Part shown: positions 50,565 through 59,080 of the stretch, one piece after another
Layout of the letters: each line of letters starts with the position of its first letter
Position numbering within the stretch: position 1 is the stretch's first letter
Source of the DNA: CAZVAR01 sp964625225
GTDB lineage: Bacteria > Pseudomonadota > Alphaproteobacteria > JAJUGE01
Reading direction: 5' to 3'
Assembly (NCBI GenBank): GCA_964625225.1
Contig: CAZVAR010000005.1
Span: 1-63,910 of the forward strand
DNA: 63,910 nucleotides
Notes under the pieces: generated by a model
Seen by the model: the letters and a program-made list of their open reading frames with translations, nothing else
Databases searched by the model: none
Told to the model about the DNA's origin: nothing
Made by a program: the position numbers and the translations under genes

Positions 50565-51821
50565 TCAATGCTGCAGCGAGAAGACCCGCGTCGCCTGACC
50601 GCCAGAAACCTCACCTTGGAACCGCTCGGTTACGAACCGTCCCTGAAACAGGGTCACGCCGGCCCGATGGCCGAACTCGATGGCCGCGCTGCTGTCGCAT
50701 CGGCAAAGGATGACCCGGTCCGGACGGACGGCGGCGATCGAGGTGGCGAATGCGTCGAGCCCGGCCCCGGACAGACTCGGCGCCCAGCGGACCTTGAGTA
50801 GATCGACATCCAGGCGCGCGGGCTCTGCAAACGGCAGGTTCACCTCCGTGACCCCGTCCAGAAATATCCGGTAGCCCCGCTCCCGAAGCAGCGCACGAAC
50901 ATAGAAGAAGACATTCAGGTCGGAGAACACGTCGACGAACTGAAATTCGAGACCCACCGTAGCCTTGGCCGCCTCGCTGATCACGGCGTCGAAGTCGGTG
51001 AACTCCGGAGTGAGCACGGAGGACACGTTCAGGTTCAGGCTCAGATTGGCCCGGTCGCCGCTCTGGCACGCCGGCCGCAGGAGCGCCACCAGTTTGCGGT
51101 CGAGACACTTGGTGACGTACTGCAGGACGATGGCGTCACCCGTCATCAGCGGGCTGCGGTTGAGCGATGTTTCGAGATCCAGGATGGAGAAGTAGAACTC
51201 GTCGAACTGCCACACCGGATTCCCGTCAACCGGGACCATGCAGACCGGCTGGCGTCGCAGGAAGGCGGCGAGATTGGTCCGCTCGATCGCCTCGACCGTT
51301 TGCGCCAAGGCTATGAGTTCCGACGACCGGGTTACCAGGCGGGGCTCGACGGCGGCCGGCACGACCGCGACCGGCTCTACTGGGCCGTGCTGCGGCGTTG
51401 CGGCCGCCGGCATCCCGCAGAGCGTCTCGGCCAGACGAATGACGGTGTCCCGATCGCGGTCCAGCACGTACCAGGTCGCGAAATCGGCATCGTAGCGTTC
51501 CTCATTGTAGTAGAGGGGGTCGCTTGCGAACAGCCGGCTCAGCTTGCTGACAGCGACTTTCGCCTGCGTCATCCGACTGTCGGGATACAGGTAGATCCAG
51601 TCGCCGCTCTTCAGGACAAGCAGTCGTCCATCGAGCCCCCGGACCGAATTCTCGAACATCTGCAGGGCGAAGACGATGTTCTCGTTCCGCTTCACGGGCG
51701 AGACGCGGGACAGGTGAATGTGCACCACCCCCCAATTGCCGGGAAGGCGATGCGCCAGGTCGAGAAGCGTCTGTTCCTGGTCGACCGGCTTCTTTCGTAT
51801 GAGCTCGCGCTGTACCTGCAT
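50565..51821 (-). CDS. Degenerate EAL-domain-like protein
   Basis: About 418 residues from the ATG at 51821 (a GTG at 51830 after AGGGGGTGA is the alternative). The C-terminal part follows the EAL phosphodiesterase fold: ILDLETSLNRSPLMTGDAIV near the first helix, LSLNLNVSSVLTPEFTDFDA, YRIFLDGVTEVNLPFAEPAR, and the end AIEFGHRAGVTLFQGRFVTE like the typical GI.x.QGYxf ending. The E-A-L triad and the metal-binding residues DDFG and E are not present, so no c-di-GMP hydrolysis is expected. The N-terminal 190 residues are of unknown type. It lies between the two sensor kinases and may be a signalling effector. Confidence 0.65.
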   Translation of the reverse strand: MQVQRELIRKKPVDQEQTLLDLAHRLPGNWGVVHIHLSRVSPVKRNENIVFALQMFENSVRGLDGRLLVLKSGDWIYLYPDSRMTQAKVAVSKLSRLFASDPLYYNEERYDADFATWYVLDRDRDTVIRLAETLCGMPAAATPQHGPVEPVAVVPAAVEPRLVTRSSELIALAQTVEAIERTNLAAFLRRQPVCMVPVDGNPVWQFDEFYFSILDLETSLNRSPLMTGDAIVLQYVTKCLDRKLVALLRPACQSGDRANLSLNLNVSSVLTPEFTDFDAVISEAAKATVGLEFQFVDVFSDLNVFFYVRALLRERGYRIFLDGVTEVNLPFAEPARLDVDLLKVRWAPSLSGAGLDAFATSIAAVRPDRVILCRCDSSAAIEFGHRAGVTLFQGRFVTERFQGEVSGGQATRVFSLQH

Positions 51822-52039
51822 GACCGCCACTCACCCCCTGCGCGACCATCCCGTCGGGATCCCGCGAACGCCGGCAAGAGTAGCGAACTTTGGTAAAGGC
51901 CCACTTAAGTCGGATCACTAGGCGCGGCTCTCCCGCGGTTCGACATCTTTACGGATTCGCAAAGGGATGGCGGCCACCCTGCACCCGCTCAGCGGCCCGC
52001 GGCCGCCTGGACCCGGCGATCTCCGGCTGGACCTTGCGG

Positions 52040-54079
52040 ATGGATTCGAAGACGGCGTTTATCACGATAGGAGGCGTTGAAGCGGCGGAACCCATTCGGT
52101 CGGCCCCGGTATCCGATGCCTCGTGGGCGTGGCACACCGATGCCCGGCTCGACTTCCAGTCGCCCTCGTGCTCCGAGTCTCCGATCGCACATCAGCTTCT
52201 TCTAGGCAAATCATTGCTTCAGCTTGCATTTCCCTCCGTGACTCCGCAGGGATGGGACGTGCTCGTCGGCGACTTGGTCTCGCGGCGGCCATTCAGCGAT
52301 CTCCGCTGCCGTATACGCTGTGCGGATGGCTCCGAGTACTGGTGCAGTCTCAGCGGCCGGGCGGAGTTCGATCCGGCCGGCCGATTCGTCGGCTATCGGG
52401 GCATCGGCCGGCTGCTCGGGCCGTGCGAGCGCGTCATCCCGACATCCCACCCGCGGAAGGAGGCCTGTCCGCCCACGACGTGCAGCGCCCTCGATCTTGC
52501 CCAGCAGAATGCCCAGTTCGCGGCCGCGATCGAGGCAACCTCCTCCGGCGTCGCGATCATCGACCCGTTCCGGCCGGGCGAGCCGGTCGTATTCATCAAT
52601 CCGGCCTTCTCCCTGATCACGGGCTACGGTCCGGACGAGGTGCTCGGCCGGAACCTGCGGTTCCTCCACGGGCCGGATACCGACCCGGCCGCGATCGAGG
52701 AGATCCGGTGCGGCATTCGCGACCGGCGCTCGGTTCGTGTGGAAGTCCTGAATTACCGGAAGGAGGGCGACCCGTTCTGGAACGACTTCACGATCAGCCC
52801 GATCTTCGACGGCGCAGGCGAGCTGATCGGTTTCGTCAGCGTTCAGAACGACGTCACCGCGCGCAAGGCCGCAGAGCGGGCGGCGCTCACCAGCGAGGAG
52901 CGGTTCCGCGATTTCGCCGAACTCGGCGCGGACTGGTTCTGGGAGACTGATCTGCTCCAGCGCTTCACCTATGTCTCGAGCCGGGCTCCCGTGCGCCGCA
53001 ATTCCGCAGCCGGCGAAGAGAATGCATGCGGGCTCAGTTGCTGGCGCGACATCGACCCCGCGGTCGCAGACCGCATTGGCGAGTACATGGCCCGCGGGGA
53101 GAGTTTCCGCGGCCTCGAATTCGCCCTCGCCGACGATGGCGGGGTCGGCACATGGATGCGCATCGCAGGCAAGCCGATCCGCAACGAACATGGCGCGATC
53201 GTGGGCTGGCGCGGCGTCGGAACCGACGTGACGCAACGACACCGGGCAGAGCAGGCAATGCGCGAAGCCCGCGATGCTGCGCAGCTTGCGAGTCGGACCA
53301 AGAGTGACTTCCTCGCCAATGTCAGCCACGAGCTGCGAACACCGCTGAACGCGATCATCGGCTTCTCGCAGATCATGCGGGACGGCCTGTTCGGCGATAT
53401 CGGCCAAGCGCAGTACCGTGACTACATCCGCGACATCCACGAAAGCGGTAACCACCTGCTCGCGGTCATCAACGACATTCTCGACATCGCCAAGATCGAG
53501 GCCGGTAAGGTCGAGATCGTGGAAGACGAGTTCGATCTCTGTCGGCTCGTCGAGTCGGTGCTGCTGGTCATGCGCAAGCAGGCCGATCAGGAAGGCATCA
53601 CCCTCGGGATGTCCGGGCCCGAAGGCGGGCTCCGCGTCCGGGCCGACGAACGGCGGATGCGGCAGGTGCTGTTCAACCTGCTCTCTAATGCGATCAAGTT
53701 CACGCCGTCCGGAGGCCGGGTCGACCTTGAGGTACGCAGCGGACCGGGAGGCGTGGTTCTGGATGTGCGCGACACGGGGATCGGAATTGCCCCGGAGGAC
53801 CTTGCGACAGCTCTGGCACCGTTCGGCCAGGTCGAAAGCTGCCTCGACCGCCGTTACAGCGGCACGGGGCTTGGACTGCCGCTGACCAAGGCGCTCGTCG
53901 AGTTGCACGGCGGCACCCTCGAGCTTCTCAGCCGCCCCGGTGCCGGCACCACCGCACGGGTCGAGCTGCCGGTGGAGCGGCTTGCCGGCCGCCCGGAGCC
54001 GCAGCACACGCCGACATCGTCCGGCCCGCCAGGACCGCAAGGAGACACCCCGCCAGGACCGCAAGGAGACACGAGGTGA
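52040..54079 (+). CDS. Multi-PAS sensor histidine kinase with a Cys-less LOV-like domain
   Basis: The 679-residue kinase carries three PAS-like domains: about 30-130 (degenerate), 155-285 and 290-415, then a HisKA/HATPase core with DFLANVSHELRTPLNAIIGF and GTGLGLPLTKALVELHGGTL. The second PAS has LOV wording: INPAFSLITGYGPDEVLGRN, then NLRFLHGPDTDPAAIEEIR, with NYRKEGDPFWNDFTISPIF and VSVQNDVTAR. In canonical LOV photosensors the motif is G-x-N-C-R-F-L-Q with a cysteine that bonds FMN; here that residue is Leu206. The start ATG at 52040 is a guess with a weak ribosome-binding site; the frame runs 50 codons further upstream. It is transcribed with the aspartic protease gene. The C-terminal tail is a duplicated PPGPQGDT repeat. 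Confidence 0.82.
   Translation: MDSKTAFITIGGVEAAEPIRSAPVSDASWAWHTDARLDFQSPSCSESPIAHQLLLGKSLLQLAFPSVTPQGWDVLVGDLVSRRPFSDLRCRIRCADGSEYWCSLSGRAEFDPAGRFVGYRGIGRLLGPCERVIPTSHPRKEACPPTTCSALDLAQQNAQFAAAIEATSSGVAIIDPFRPGEPVVFINPAFSLITGYGPDEVLGRNLRFLHGPDTDPAAIEEIRCGIRDRRSVRVEVLNYRKEGDPFWNDFTISPIFDGAGELIGFVSVQNDVTARKAAERAALTSEERFRDFAELGADWFWETDLLQRFTYVSSRAPVRRNSAAGEENACGLSCWRDIDPAVADRIGEYMARGESFRGLEFALADDGGVGTWMRIAGKPIRNEHGAIVGWRGVGTDVTQRHRAEQAMREARDAAQLASRTKSDFLANVSHELRTPLNAIIGFSQIMRDGLFGDIGQAQYRDYIRDIHESGNHLLAVINDILDIAKIEAGKVEIVEDEFDLCRLVESVLLVMRKQADQEGITLGMSGPEGGLRVRADERRMRQVLFNLLSNAIKFTPSGGRVDLEVRSGPGGVVLDVRDTGIGIAPEDLATALAPFGQVESCLDRRYSGTGLGLPLTKALVELHGGTLELLSRPGAGTTARVELPVERLAGRPEPQHTPTSSGPPGPQGDTPPGPQGDTR
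54025..54072 (+). repeat. Perfect 24-bp tandem duplication at the kinase 3' end
   Basis: Positions 54025-54048 and 54049-54072 are identical. The unit encodes a PPGPQGDT octapeptide and carries an AAGGAG site, so it duplicates the ribosome-binding site of the next gene, whose GTG start overlaps the kinase stop. Confidence 0.9.
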
Positions 54080-54603
54080 TCCGCTGGTCGCTTCGCTGGG
54101 GGCTGGCACTGATGACCCTGTTCGTCGGTGCCACTTACCTTCTCGACCGAAGCGCCCTGCCGCCCGACCGCGATCACCCGCGCGAGACGGCCACACCGGA
54201 GCGGCCGTCCACATCGACAGCGGTGGCGGATTTCGGCAGCGAACTGACGATCCCCGCGGCCCGGGACGGCCACTTCTATGTCGACGCGCTGGTGAACGGC
54301 ACCCCGGTCCGGTTCGTGATCGATACCGGCGCCACCTCGATCGCCCTCTCGCCCGAGGACGCCGCCCGGGTCGGTCTTCGCCCGCAGTCGCACGAGTACA
54401 CGCTGCGCGCGAACACGGCCAACGGCGCGGTGCAGCTCGCGCCGGTGTCGCTCCGCGAGGTCCGGCTCGGCAATCTTACCGCCTACGATGTCGAGGCAGC
54501 GGTCACCGCGGCACCGATGCGAATCTCACTGCTCGGAATGAGCTTCCTGCGACGCCTGCACAGCTACGAGGCGACCAGGAACGAGCTCCATCTGCGCTGG
54601 TGA
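54076..54603 (+). CDS. Retropepsin-like aspartic protease (TIGR02281 family)
   Basis: The 175-residue protein starts at a GTG at 54076 that overlaps the kinase TGA (GTGA). One N-terminal membrane segment (LRWGLALMTLFVGATYLL) is followed by a retropepsin-like domain with the catalytic aspartate in FVIDTGATSIALSPEDAARV near 90-109 and the flap region VTAAPMRISLLGMSFLRRLH. This matches the membrane-anchored clan AA proteases common in alphaproteobacteria. Substrate unknown. Confidence 0.85.
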   Translation: MIRWSLRWGLALMTLFVGATYLLDRSALPPDRDHPRETATPERPSTSTAVADFGSELTIPAARDGHFYVDALVNGTPVRFVIDTGATSIALSPEDAARVGLRPQSHEYTLRANTANGAVQLAPVSLREVRLGNLTAYDVEAAVTAAPMRISLLGMSFLRRLHSYEATRNELHLRW

Positions 54604-54682
54604 GGACACCGACACAATTGCAATGGCGCCCCGACCGGGCGATCCTTCCGGCAGTCGCGATGCGGCCAACCAGGGGAATCCG

Positions 54683-55648
54683 ATGCCGGAGGCGCGCGAA
54701 CCCGCCCGACTCGACCCGCAGATGCGGGCGTATCTCGAATCGACGACCGACACGGCGACCCGGGACGTGGACGTCTTCACGACGCCCGTCGCCTCGTTGC
54801 GCCGGGCCGTGGAAGCGGGTCGGATCGGCTATGCCGAGGGCGGACCGGCGATGCGGCGCGTGGAGGAGTTCTGGGCGCCCGGACCCGGCCGCTACGTGCT
54901 CTGCCGCCTGAACGTGCCGGCCGACGGTCCTCTGCCCGTACTGGTCTGGCTGCACGGCGGCGGCTGGACGTGGAACAGCATTTACACGATCGACCGCACG
55001 GCCCGCGAGTATGCCGCCCGGGCCGGGGCGGCGGTGCTCGCGGTCGATTACTCGCTGTCCCCGGAATACAAGTTCCCGCAGGCCCTGCACGAATGCGTCG
55101 CCGTCGTACGCTGGCTGGCACGCGAAGGTGCCGCCGCCCGCGGTCTCGACCCGACCCGGATTGTCATCGCCGGCGATTCGGCGGGAGCGAATCTGGCCCT
55201 CGCCACGGCGCTCGTGCTGCGCGACGCCGCCGAGCCGCTGCTGCGGGGTGCCCTCCTTCTCTACGGCGTTTTCGATTCCGACTTCGGACGCGACTCCTAC
55301 AGGCTGTACGGCCGCGGCGACTATTACCTGTCCGAACGGATGATGCGGTTCTTCTGGAGCAATTACACGGCCAGCCCCGATCAGATGATTCATCCCTTGG
55401 CGGCGCCGTTACGGGCCTCGTTGGCCGGGCTGCCGCCCCTGTGGATCGGTGCTGCCGAGGTCGATGTGCTCGCCGACGAGAACGCCGCCCTCGCGGAGAA
55501 GGCACGGGCCGCCGGGGTCGAGGTCCGGTATGAGGTCTATCCCGGCCTGACCCACGGTTTCCTGCGGGCCCTCGGCGCCGTCGACCGCAGCGCGCAGGCG
55601 GCCGAGGATGGTGCCGGGTGGCTGCGGGACCTGCTGGGCCGGCGCTGA
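54683..55648 (+). CDS. Alpha/beta hydrolase, hormone-sensitive lipase family
   Basis: The enzyme has the oxyanion-hole motif LVWLHGGGWTWNSIYTIDRT, the nucleophile elbow IVIAGDSAGANLALATALVL and the acid/His region PLWIGAAEVDVLADENAALA and GLTHGFLR. These mark bacterial HSL-type esterases. The start is set at the ATG at 54683, which follows AGGGGA; an ATG at 54623 would add twenty low-complexity residues. It is first of a run of catabolic genes in the same direction. Confidence 0.85.
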   Translation: MPEAREPARLDPQMRAYLESTTDTATRDVDVFTTPVASLRRAVEAGRIGYAEGGPAMRRVEEFWAPGPGRYVLCRLNVPADGPLPVLVWLHGGGWTWNSIYTIDRTAREYAARAGAAVLAVDYSLSPEYKFPQALHECVAVVRWLAREGAAARGLDPTRIVIAGDSAGANLALATALVLRDAAEPLLRGALLLYGVFDSDFGRDSYRLYGRGDYYLSERMMRFFWSNYTASPDQMIHPLAAPLRASLAGLPPLWIGAAEVDVLADENAALAEKARAAGVEVRYEVYPGLTHGFLRALGAVDRSAQAAEDGAGWLRDLLGRR

Positions 55649-55893
55649 GAGTTGCCCGGCGGCGGCCGTGCGATCGCAAACCGGTCGGCACCGGCCCCGG
55701 TCGGGACGGCACAGAGGCTTCCATGCTCGTTCCCGGTTTACGCCGTGACACTGACGGTGGAAACCGAGAGCGGGGAGCCGAAGCGGCCCGGCCGGTGCCC
55801 GGGCGAGCGCCCGTGCTCCATGCCCCCTCCCCCGTCGCGCGCGGGCGCGATAAGCTTGCCCAATCGGCGCGACGCAACCCGGAGACGATACGA

Positions 55894-56598
55894 ATGACCG
55901 ACACGGTCCCGCCTTGCCGAATCGGCATGGTTTTGTTCCCGCGCCTCACCCAGCTCGACCTCACCGGTCCGTTCGAGGTGCTGGCGCGACTGCCGGGCGC
56001 AAAGGTCGACCTGCTCTGGCACCGGATCGAGCCGGTGCCGAGCGATCGCGGCCTCACCCTGATGCCGACCGCAACCTTTGACGACTATGGCGTGCCCGAA
56101 ATCCTGTTCATTCCCGGCGGTCCCGGCCAGCTTCCGGCGATGGAGGATGCCGCCCTGATCGATTTCGTGCGTCGCGCTGGCCGCGGCGCAAAACTGATTA
56201 CCTCCGTCTGCACGGGTTCGCTGATCCTCGGAGCGGCCGGATTGCTGGTCGGTCGCCGCGCGACGACGCACTGGACCGTAGTGGATCAGCTCGCGCTGCT
56301 CGGAGCCACTCCCGTGCGGGAACGGGTGGTCATCGACGGCAACGTGATCACCGGTGCCGGGGTCTCGGCCGGTATCGACTTCGCCCTGACCGTCGCGGCA
56401 GAGTTGCACGGGGAAGAGCTCGCGCGGGAGATCCAGCTGCAGATCGAATACGATCCGCACCCGCCCTTCGACAGCGGCTCTCCCGCCACCGCCACGCCGG
56501 AGATGGTTGAACGGCTCACTGCCCGCGCCGGCGAGCTCATCGCTAAGCGGCGTGCCGTTGCCGAGCGGATCGGCCGTACCCTGGAGGGTGCTCGATGA
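55894..56598 (+). CDS. DJ-1/PfpI family protein (isonitrile hydratase-like)
   Basis: The 234-residue protein has IGMVLFPRLTQLDLTGPFEV near 10-29, EILFIPGGPGQLPAMEDAAL near 65-84 and the nucleophile cysteine in SVCTGSLILGAAGLLVGRRA, then TTHW. This is the wording of the InhA isonitrile hydratase group within DJ-1/PfpI. The C-terminal tail of about 40 residues is helical. It overlaps the next gene's start by four bases. The substrate cannot be inferred. Confidence 0.82.
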   Translation: MTDTVPPCRIGMVLFPRLTQLDLTGPFEVLARLPGAKVDLLWHRIEPVPSDRGLTLMPTATFDDYGVPEILFIPGGPGQLPAMEDAALIDFVRRAGRGAKLITSVCTGSLILGAAGLLVGRRATTHWTVVDQLALLGATPVRERVVIDGNVITGAGVSAGIDFALTVAAELHGEELAREIQLQIEYDPHPPFDSGSPATATPEMVERLTARAGELIAKRRAVAERIGRTLEGAR

Positions 56599-57065
56599 CC
56601 CACCCGACCGAGCTGAAGCCCCGCGAGGACGAGCATCCCGGAACGCCGTGGTCGGCCTACGAGGTCGGTGCCCGCACCCCGGAGATGCGGTTCACGGTCA
56701 CGCCGGCAATCGTCCGGGAGTATATGGAGGCCGTCGACGCCGATCCCTCCGTCTACGTCGTAGACGGCCGCCAGGCGGCGCCACCCAATGTGCTGGCCGT
56801 CTATCTGCTGGCGATCAATTACCGGAAGTACCCGCCGACCCAGGGCATCATCCTGACCGACGTGTCCTGGCGGTTTCACCATCCGATCTGGGCGGACGAA
56901 GACACCGAAATCGTCGGTGTCGGCGAGATCGCCGATAAGTACGAGAAGCGCGGCAAGCACTTCGTGCATTGGCGGGCGACTTTTCGCCGCGCCGGGGACG
57001 GCGTGCTGCTGACCGAGGCCGCCAACACGATGTACGTGCCGCTGGAGAGGTTCGAGAAGCGATGA
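56595..57065 (+). CDS. MaoC-like hydratase subunit (FAS1-like dehydratase half)
   Basis: The 156-residue protein is a half hot-dog domain (FTVTPAIVREYMEAVDADPS; LAVYLLAINYRKYPPTQGII; VSWRFHHPIWADEDTEIVG) of the type that pairs with a MaoC half. Its ATG overlaps the preceding stop and its stop overlaps the next start (ATGA), so a heterodimeric hydratase is likely. It lacks the MaoC hydratase Asp/His dyad, which sits in the partner. Confidence 0.78.
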   Translation: MTHPTELKPREDEHPGTPWSAYEVGARTPEMRFTVTPAIVREYMEAVDADPSVYVVDGRQAAPPNVLAVYLLAINYRKYPPTQGIILTDVSWRFHHPIWADEDTEIVGVGEIADKYEKRGKHFVHWRATFRRAGDGVLLTEAANTMYVPLERFEKR

Positions 57066-57415
57066 GCAGGCTGCGCCGCGAGGTCCCTCAGACTCAGGCC
57101 ATGATCGATCGCTACGGTCGCATCAACGGCGATAACGACATCATCCACTACGACCATGATTACGCCGTAAAGCGCGGCTTTCGCGGCACGCTCAACCACG
57201 GGATGATGACGATGGGCTACATCGCCGAGCTCGGCGCGCGCAAGTTCGGGCGCGACTGGTTCTACGGCGGTGAGCTGTACGTCAAATGGACCGGCCCGGT
57301 CTGTCCCGGCGACAAGCTGGTGATCGAGGTGGAGGAGGACGGCCGGACGCGGGCCGAGGTCGAGGCCGGCCCGGTGGCGACGGGGAAAATGGGGCTCGCC
57401 GGATCGCCGCGCTGA
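57062..57415 (+). CDS. MaoC-family dehydratase subunit
   Basis: The 117-residue half hot-dog protein carries the MaoC hydratase motif as YGRINGDNDIIHYDHDYAVK with the catalytic Asp and His, followed by FRGTLNHGMMTMGYIAELGA. It is coupled to the upstream half. The frame continuing upstream to 56969 is a shadow. Together they should hydrate an enoyl-CoA; the neighbouring 3-hydroxyacyl-CoA dehydrogenase would use the product. Confidence 0.82.
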   Translation: MSRLRREVPQTQAMIDRYGRINGDNDIIHYDHDYAVKRGFRGTLNHGMMTMGYIAELGARKFGRDWFYGGELYVKWTGPVCPGDKLVIEVEEDGRTRAEVEAGPVATGKMGLAGSPR

Positions 57416-57437
57416 AGCCCCATCCGAACGCCCTCGT

Positions 57438-58961
57438 TCAATCCTCCGTCAGCAGCGACACGCCCAGCCGCGCCCGGCGCGTCAGCCAGGCGCTCGGGCG
57501 GTAGCGAGGATCGCCGTAGAAGTCCTGCAGATTGCGCAGGATCTTCAGCACCCGGGCGGGCCCGATCCGGTCGCCATAGGCCAGCGGGCCGTACGGGTAG
57601 TTGAGGCCGAGCGTTACGGCGGTGTCGATGTCCTGGGGCCGCGCGACCCGCTGCTGCGCCGCGTCGCAACCGATATTGACGATGTTGGCGATAATCCGCT
57701 GGGCGATGAAGCCCGGCGAATCCTTGATGACCGTCACCGGCACGCCGTCGCTGGCCAGGAGACCGTGCGCCGCCCGCAGCGCCGCCGGATCGGTTAGCGG
57801 ATTGCCCATCAGCGTCCGCCGCGCGTCCATCCCGAAGCAGGTGTCCACGGCAACGGTCCGCTTCGGGTCGAGCCCCTGATCGATCGCCGCCGTCGTGCAG
57901 TCCTGGCCGAGCGGGGTGACGAAGCACAGCGCGTCCGGGTCCGGCGTATCCCCGGTCACGACGTCGGCTCCGAGCCGACGCAGCAGCTCGACCAGGACCC
58001 GCTGCCCGTCCGGTTCCGCACCGCTGACCCAGACCCGGCCGGGCCGATCGGACGGTGCAGCCGGTTCGGGCGGCTCGTGATCTGCCTGCCCCTCGGCGTA
58101 GCTATACCAGCCGCGCCCCGTCTTGCGGCCGTAGAGGCCGGCGTCGAAGCGCTGCTTGTGGATCACGAACGGCCGGAAGCGCGGCTCCTGGAAGTACTGA
58201 TCGTAGATCGCCTTGCCGGCCGCGAAGTTGATGTCGATGCCGGTCAGGTCCATGAGCTGGAACGGCCCCATGCGGAAGCCACCCACGTCGCGCATGACGC
58301 GGTCGATATCCTGCGGCTGTGCGATGCCCTCGCTCAGGATGCGGATGCCCTCGGCGAAGCCGCGGCCGCAGTGATTGACGATGAAGCCCGGCGTGTCGCC
58401 GCAGCGCACGGGGACGCGGCCCTGGCGCTGGCCGACGACCATCAACGCCTCTCCCACCCAGGGTGCGGTGAACACGCCGTCGATCACCTCGACCAGCTTC
58501 ATCAGCGGTACCGGATTGAAATAGTGCAAGCCGGCGACGCGCGCCTTGTCCTTGCAGACGGTCGAGATCTCCGTGACCGACAGCGAGGAGGTGTTGGTGG
58601 CGAGGACCGTGTCGGAGCCGCAGACGGCGTCGAGGGCCGCGAACAGGTCCTTCTTGACCTGGAGATCCTCGAACACCGCTTCGATGACGACCTGGCAATC
58701 GCGGAACGCTTCGATGCTGTCGACGATCTCGATGCGCCCCAGCGCCGCTTCGGCGGCGTCGGCGGCCATCCGGCCCTTCTCGACCTGGCGCCGCAGCATG
58801 CTGTCGATGAAGTCCTTCGCCTTCTGGGCGGCTCCCGGATTGGCGTCGAATACCTTGCAGCGCATTCCGCCCTCGGCCGTGACCTGAACGATGCCGCGTC
58901 CCATCACGCCGGTGCCGACGACGCCGATGCAGAGATCGGGGCTGTTGGGGTCGAAGGGCAT
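57438..58961 (-). CDS. 3-hydroxyacyl-CoA dehydrogenase (PaaH/HbdA type)
   Basis: The 507-residue protein has the NAD-binding GVVGTGVMGRGIVQVTAEGG near 13-32, catalytic VLATNTSSLSVTEISTVCKD and VAGLHYFNPVPLMKLVEVI around the active His, and two C-terminal HCDH domains (DTPGFIVNHCGRGFAEGIRI; DSPGFIAQRIIANIVNIGCD), so it is the long, duplicated form. It oxidises 3-hydroxyacyl-CoA. It is convergent with the MaoC pair, ending 22 bases from its stop. Confidence 0.9.
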   Translation of the reverse strand: MPFDPNSPDLCIGVVGTGVMGRGIVQVTAEGGMRCKVFDANPGAAQKAKDFIDSMLRRQVEKGRMAADAAEAALGRIEIVDSIEAFRDCQVVIEAVFEDLQVKKDLFAALDAVCGSDTVLATNTSSLSVTEISTVCKDKARVAGLHYFNPVPLMKLVEVIDGVFTAPWVGEALMVVGQRQGRVPVRCGDTPGFIVNHCGRGFAEGIRILSEGIAQPQDIDRVMRDVGGFRMGPFQLMDLTGIDINFAAGKAIYDQYFQEPRFRPFVIHKQRFDAGLYGRKTGRGWYSYAEGQADHEPPEPAAPSDRPGRVWVSGAEPDGQRVLVELLRRLGADVVTGDTPDPDALCFVTPLGQDCTTAAIDQGLDPKRTVAVDTCFGMDARRTLMGNPLTDPAALRAAHGLLASDGVPVTVIKDSPGFIAQRIIANIVNIGCDAAQQRVARPQDIDTAVTLGLNYPYGPLAYGDRIGPARVLKILRNLQDFYGDPRYRPSAWLTRRARLGVSLLTED

Positions 58962-59080
58962 GGGTCGAATCCCTGAGTTCCGAACGAGGCTTGTGATGCT
59001 GGCACACTATGCCCGGTCTTTCTCCCGCGCAACGGACCAGCCGGCCCGTCGGGCACCGTCCCGGGGACCCGCGTCCGGCC

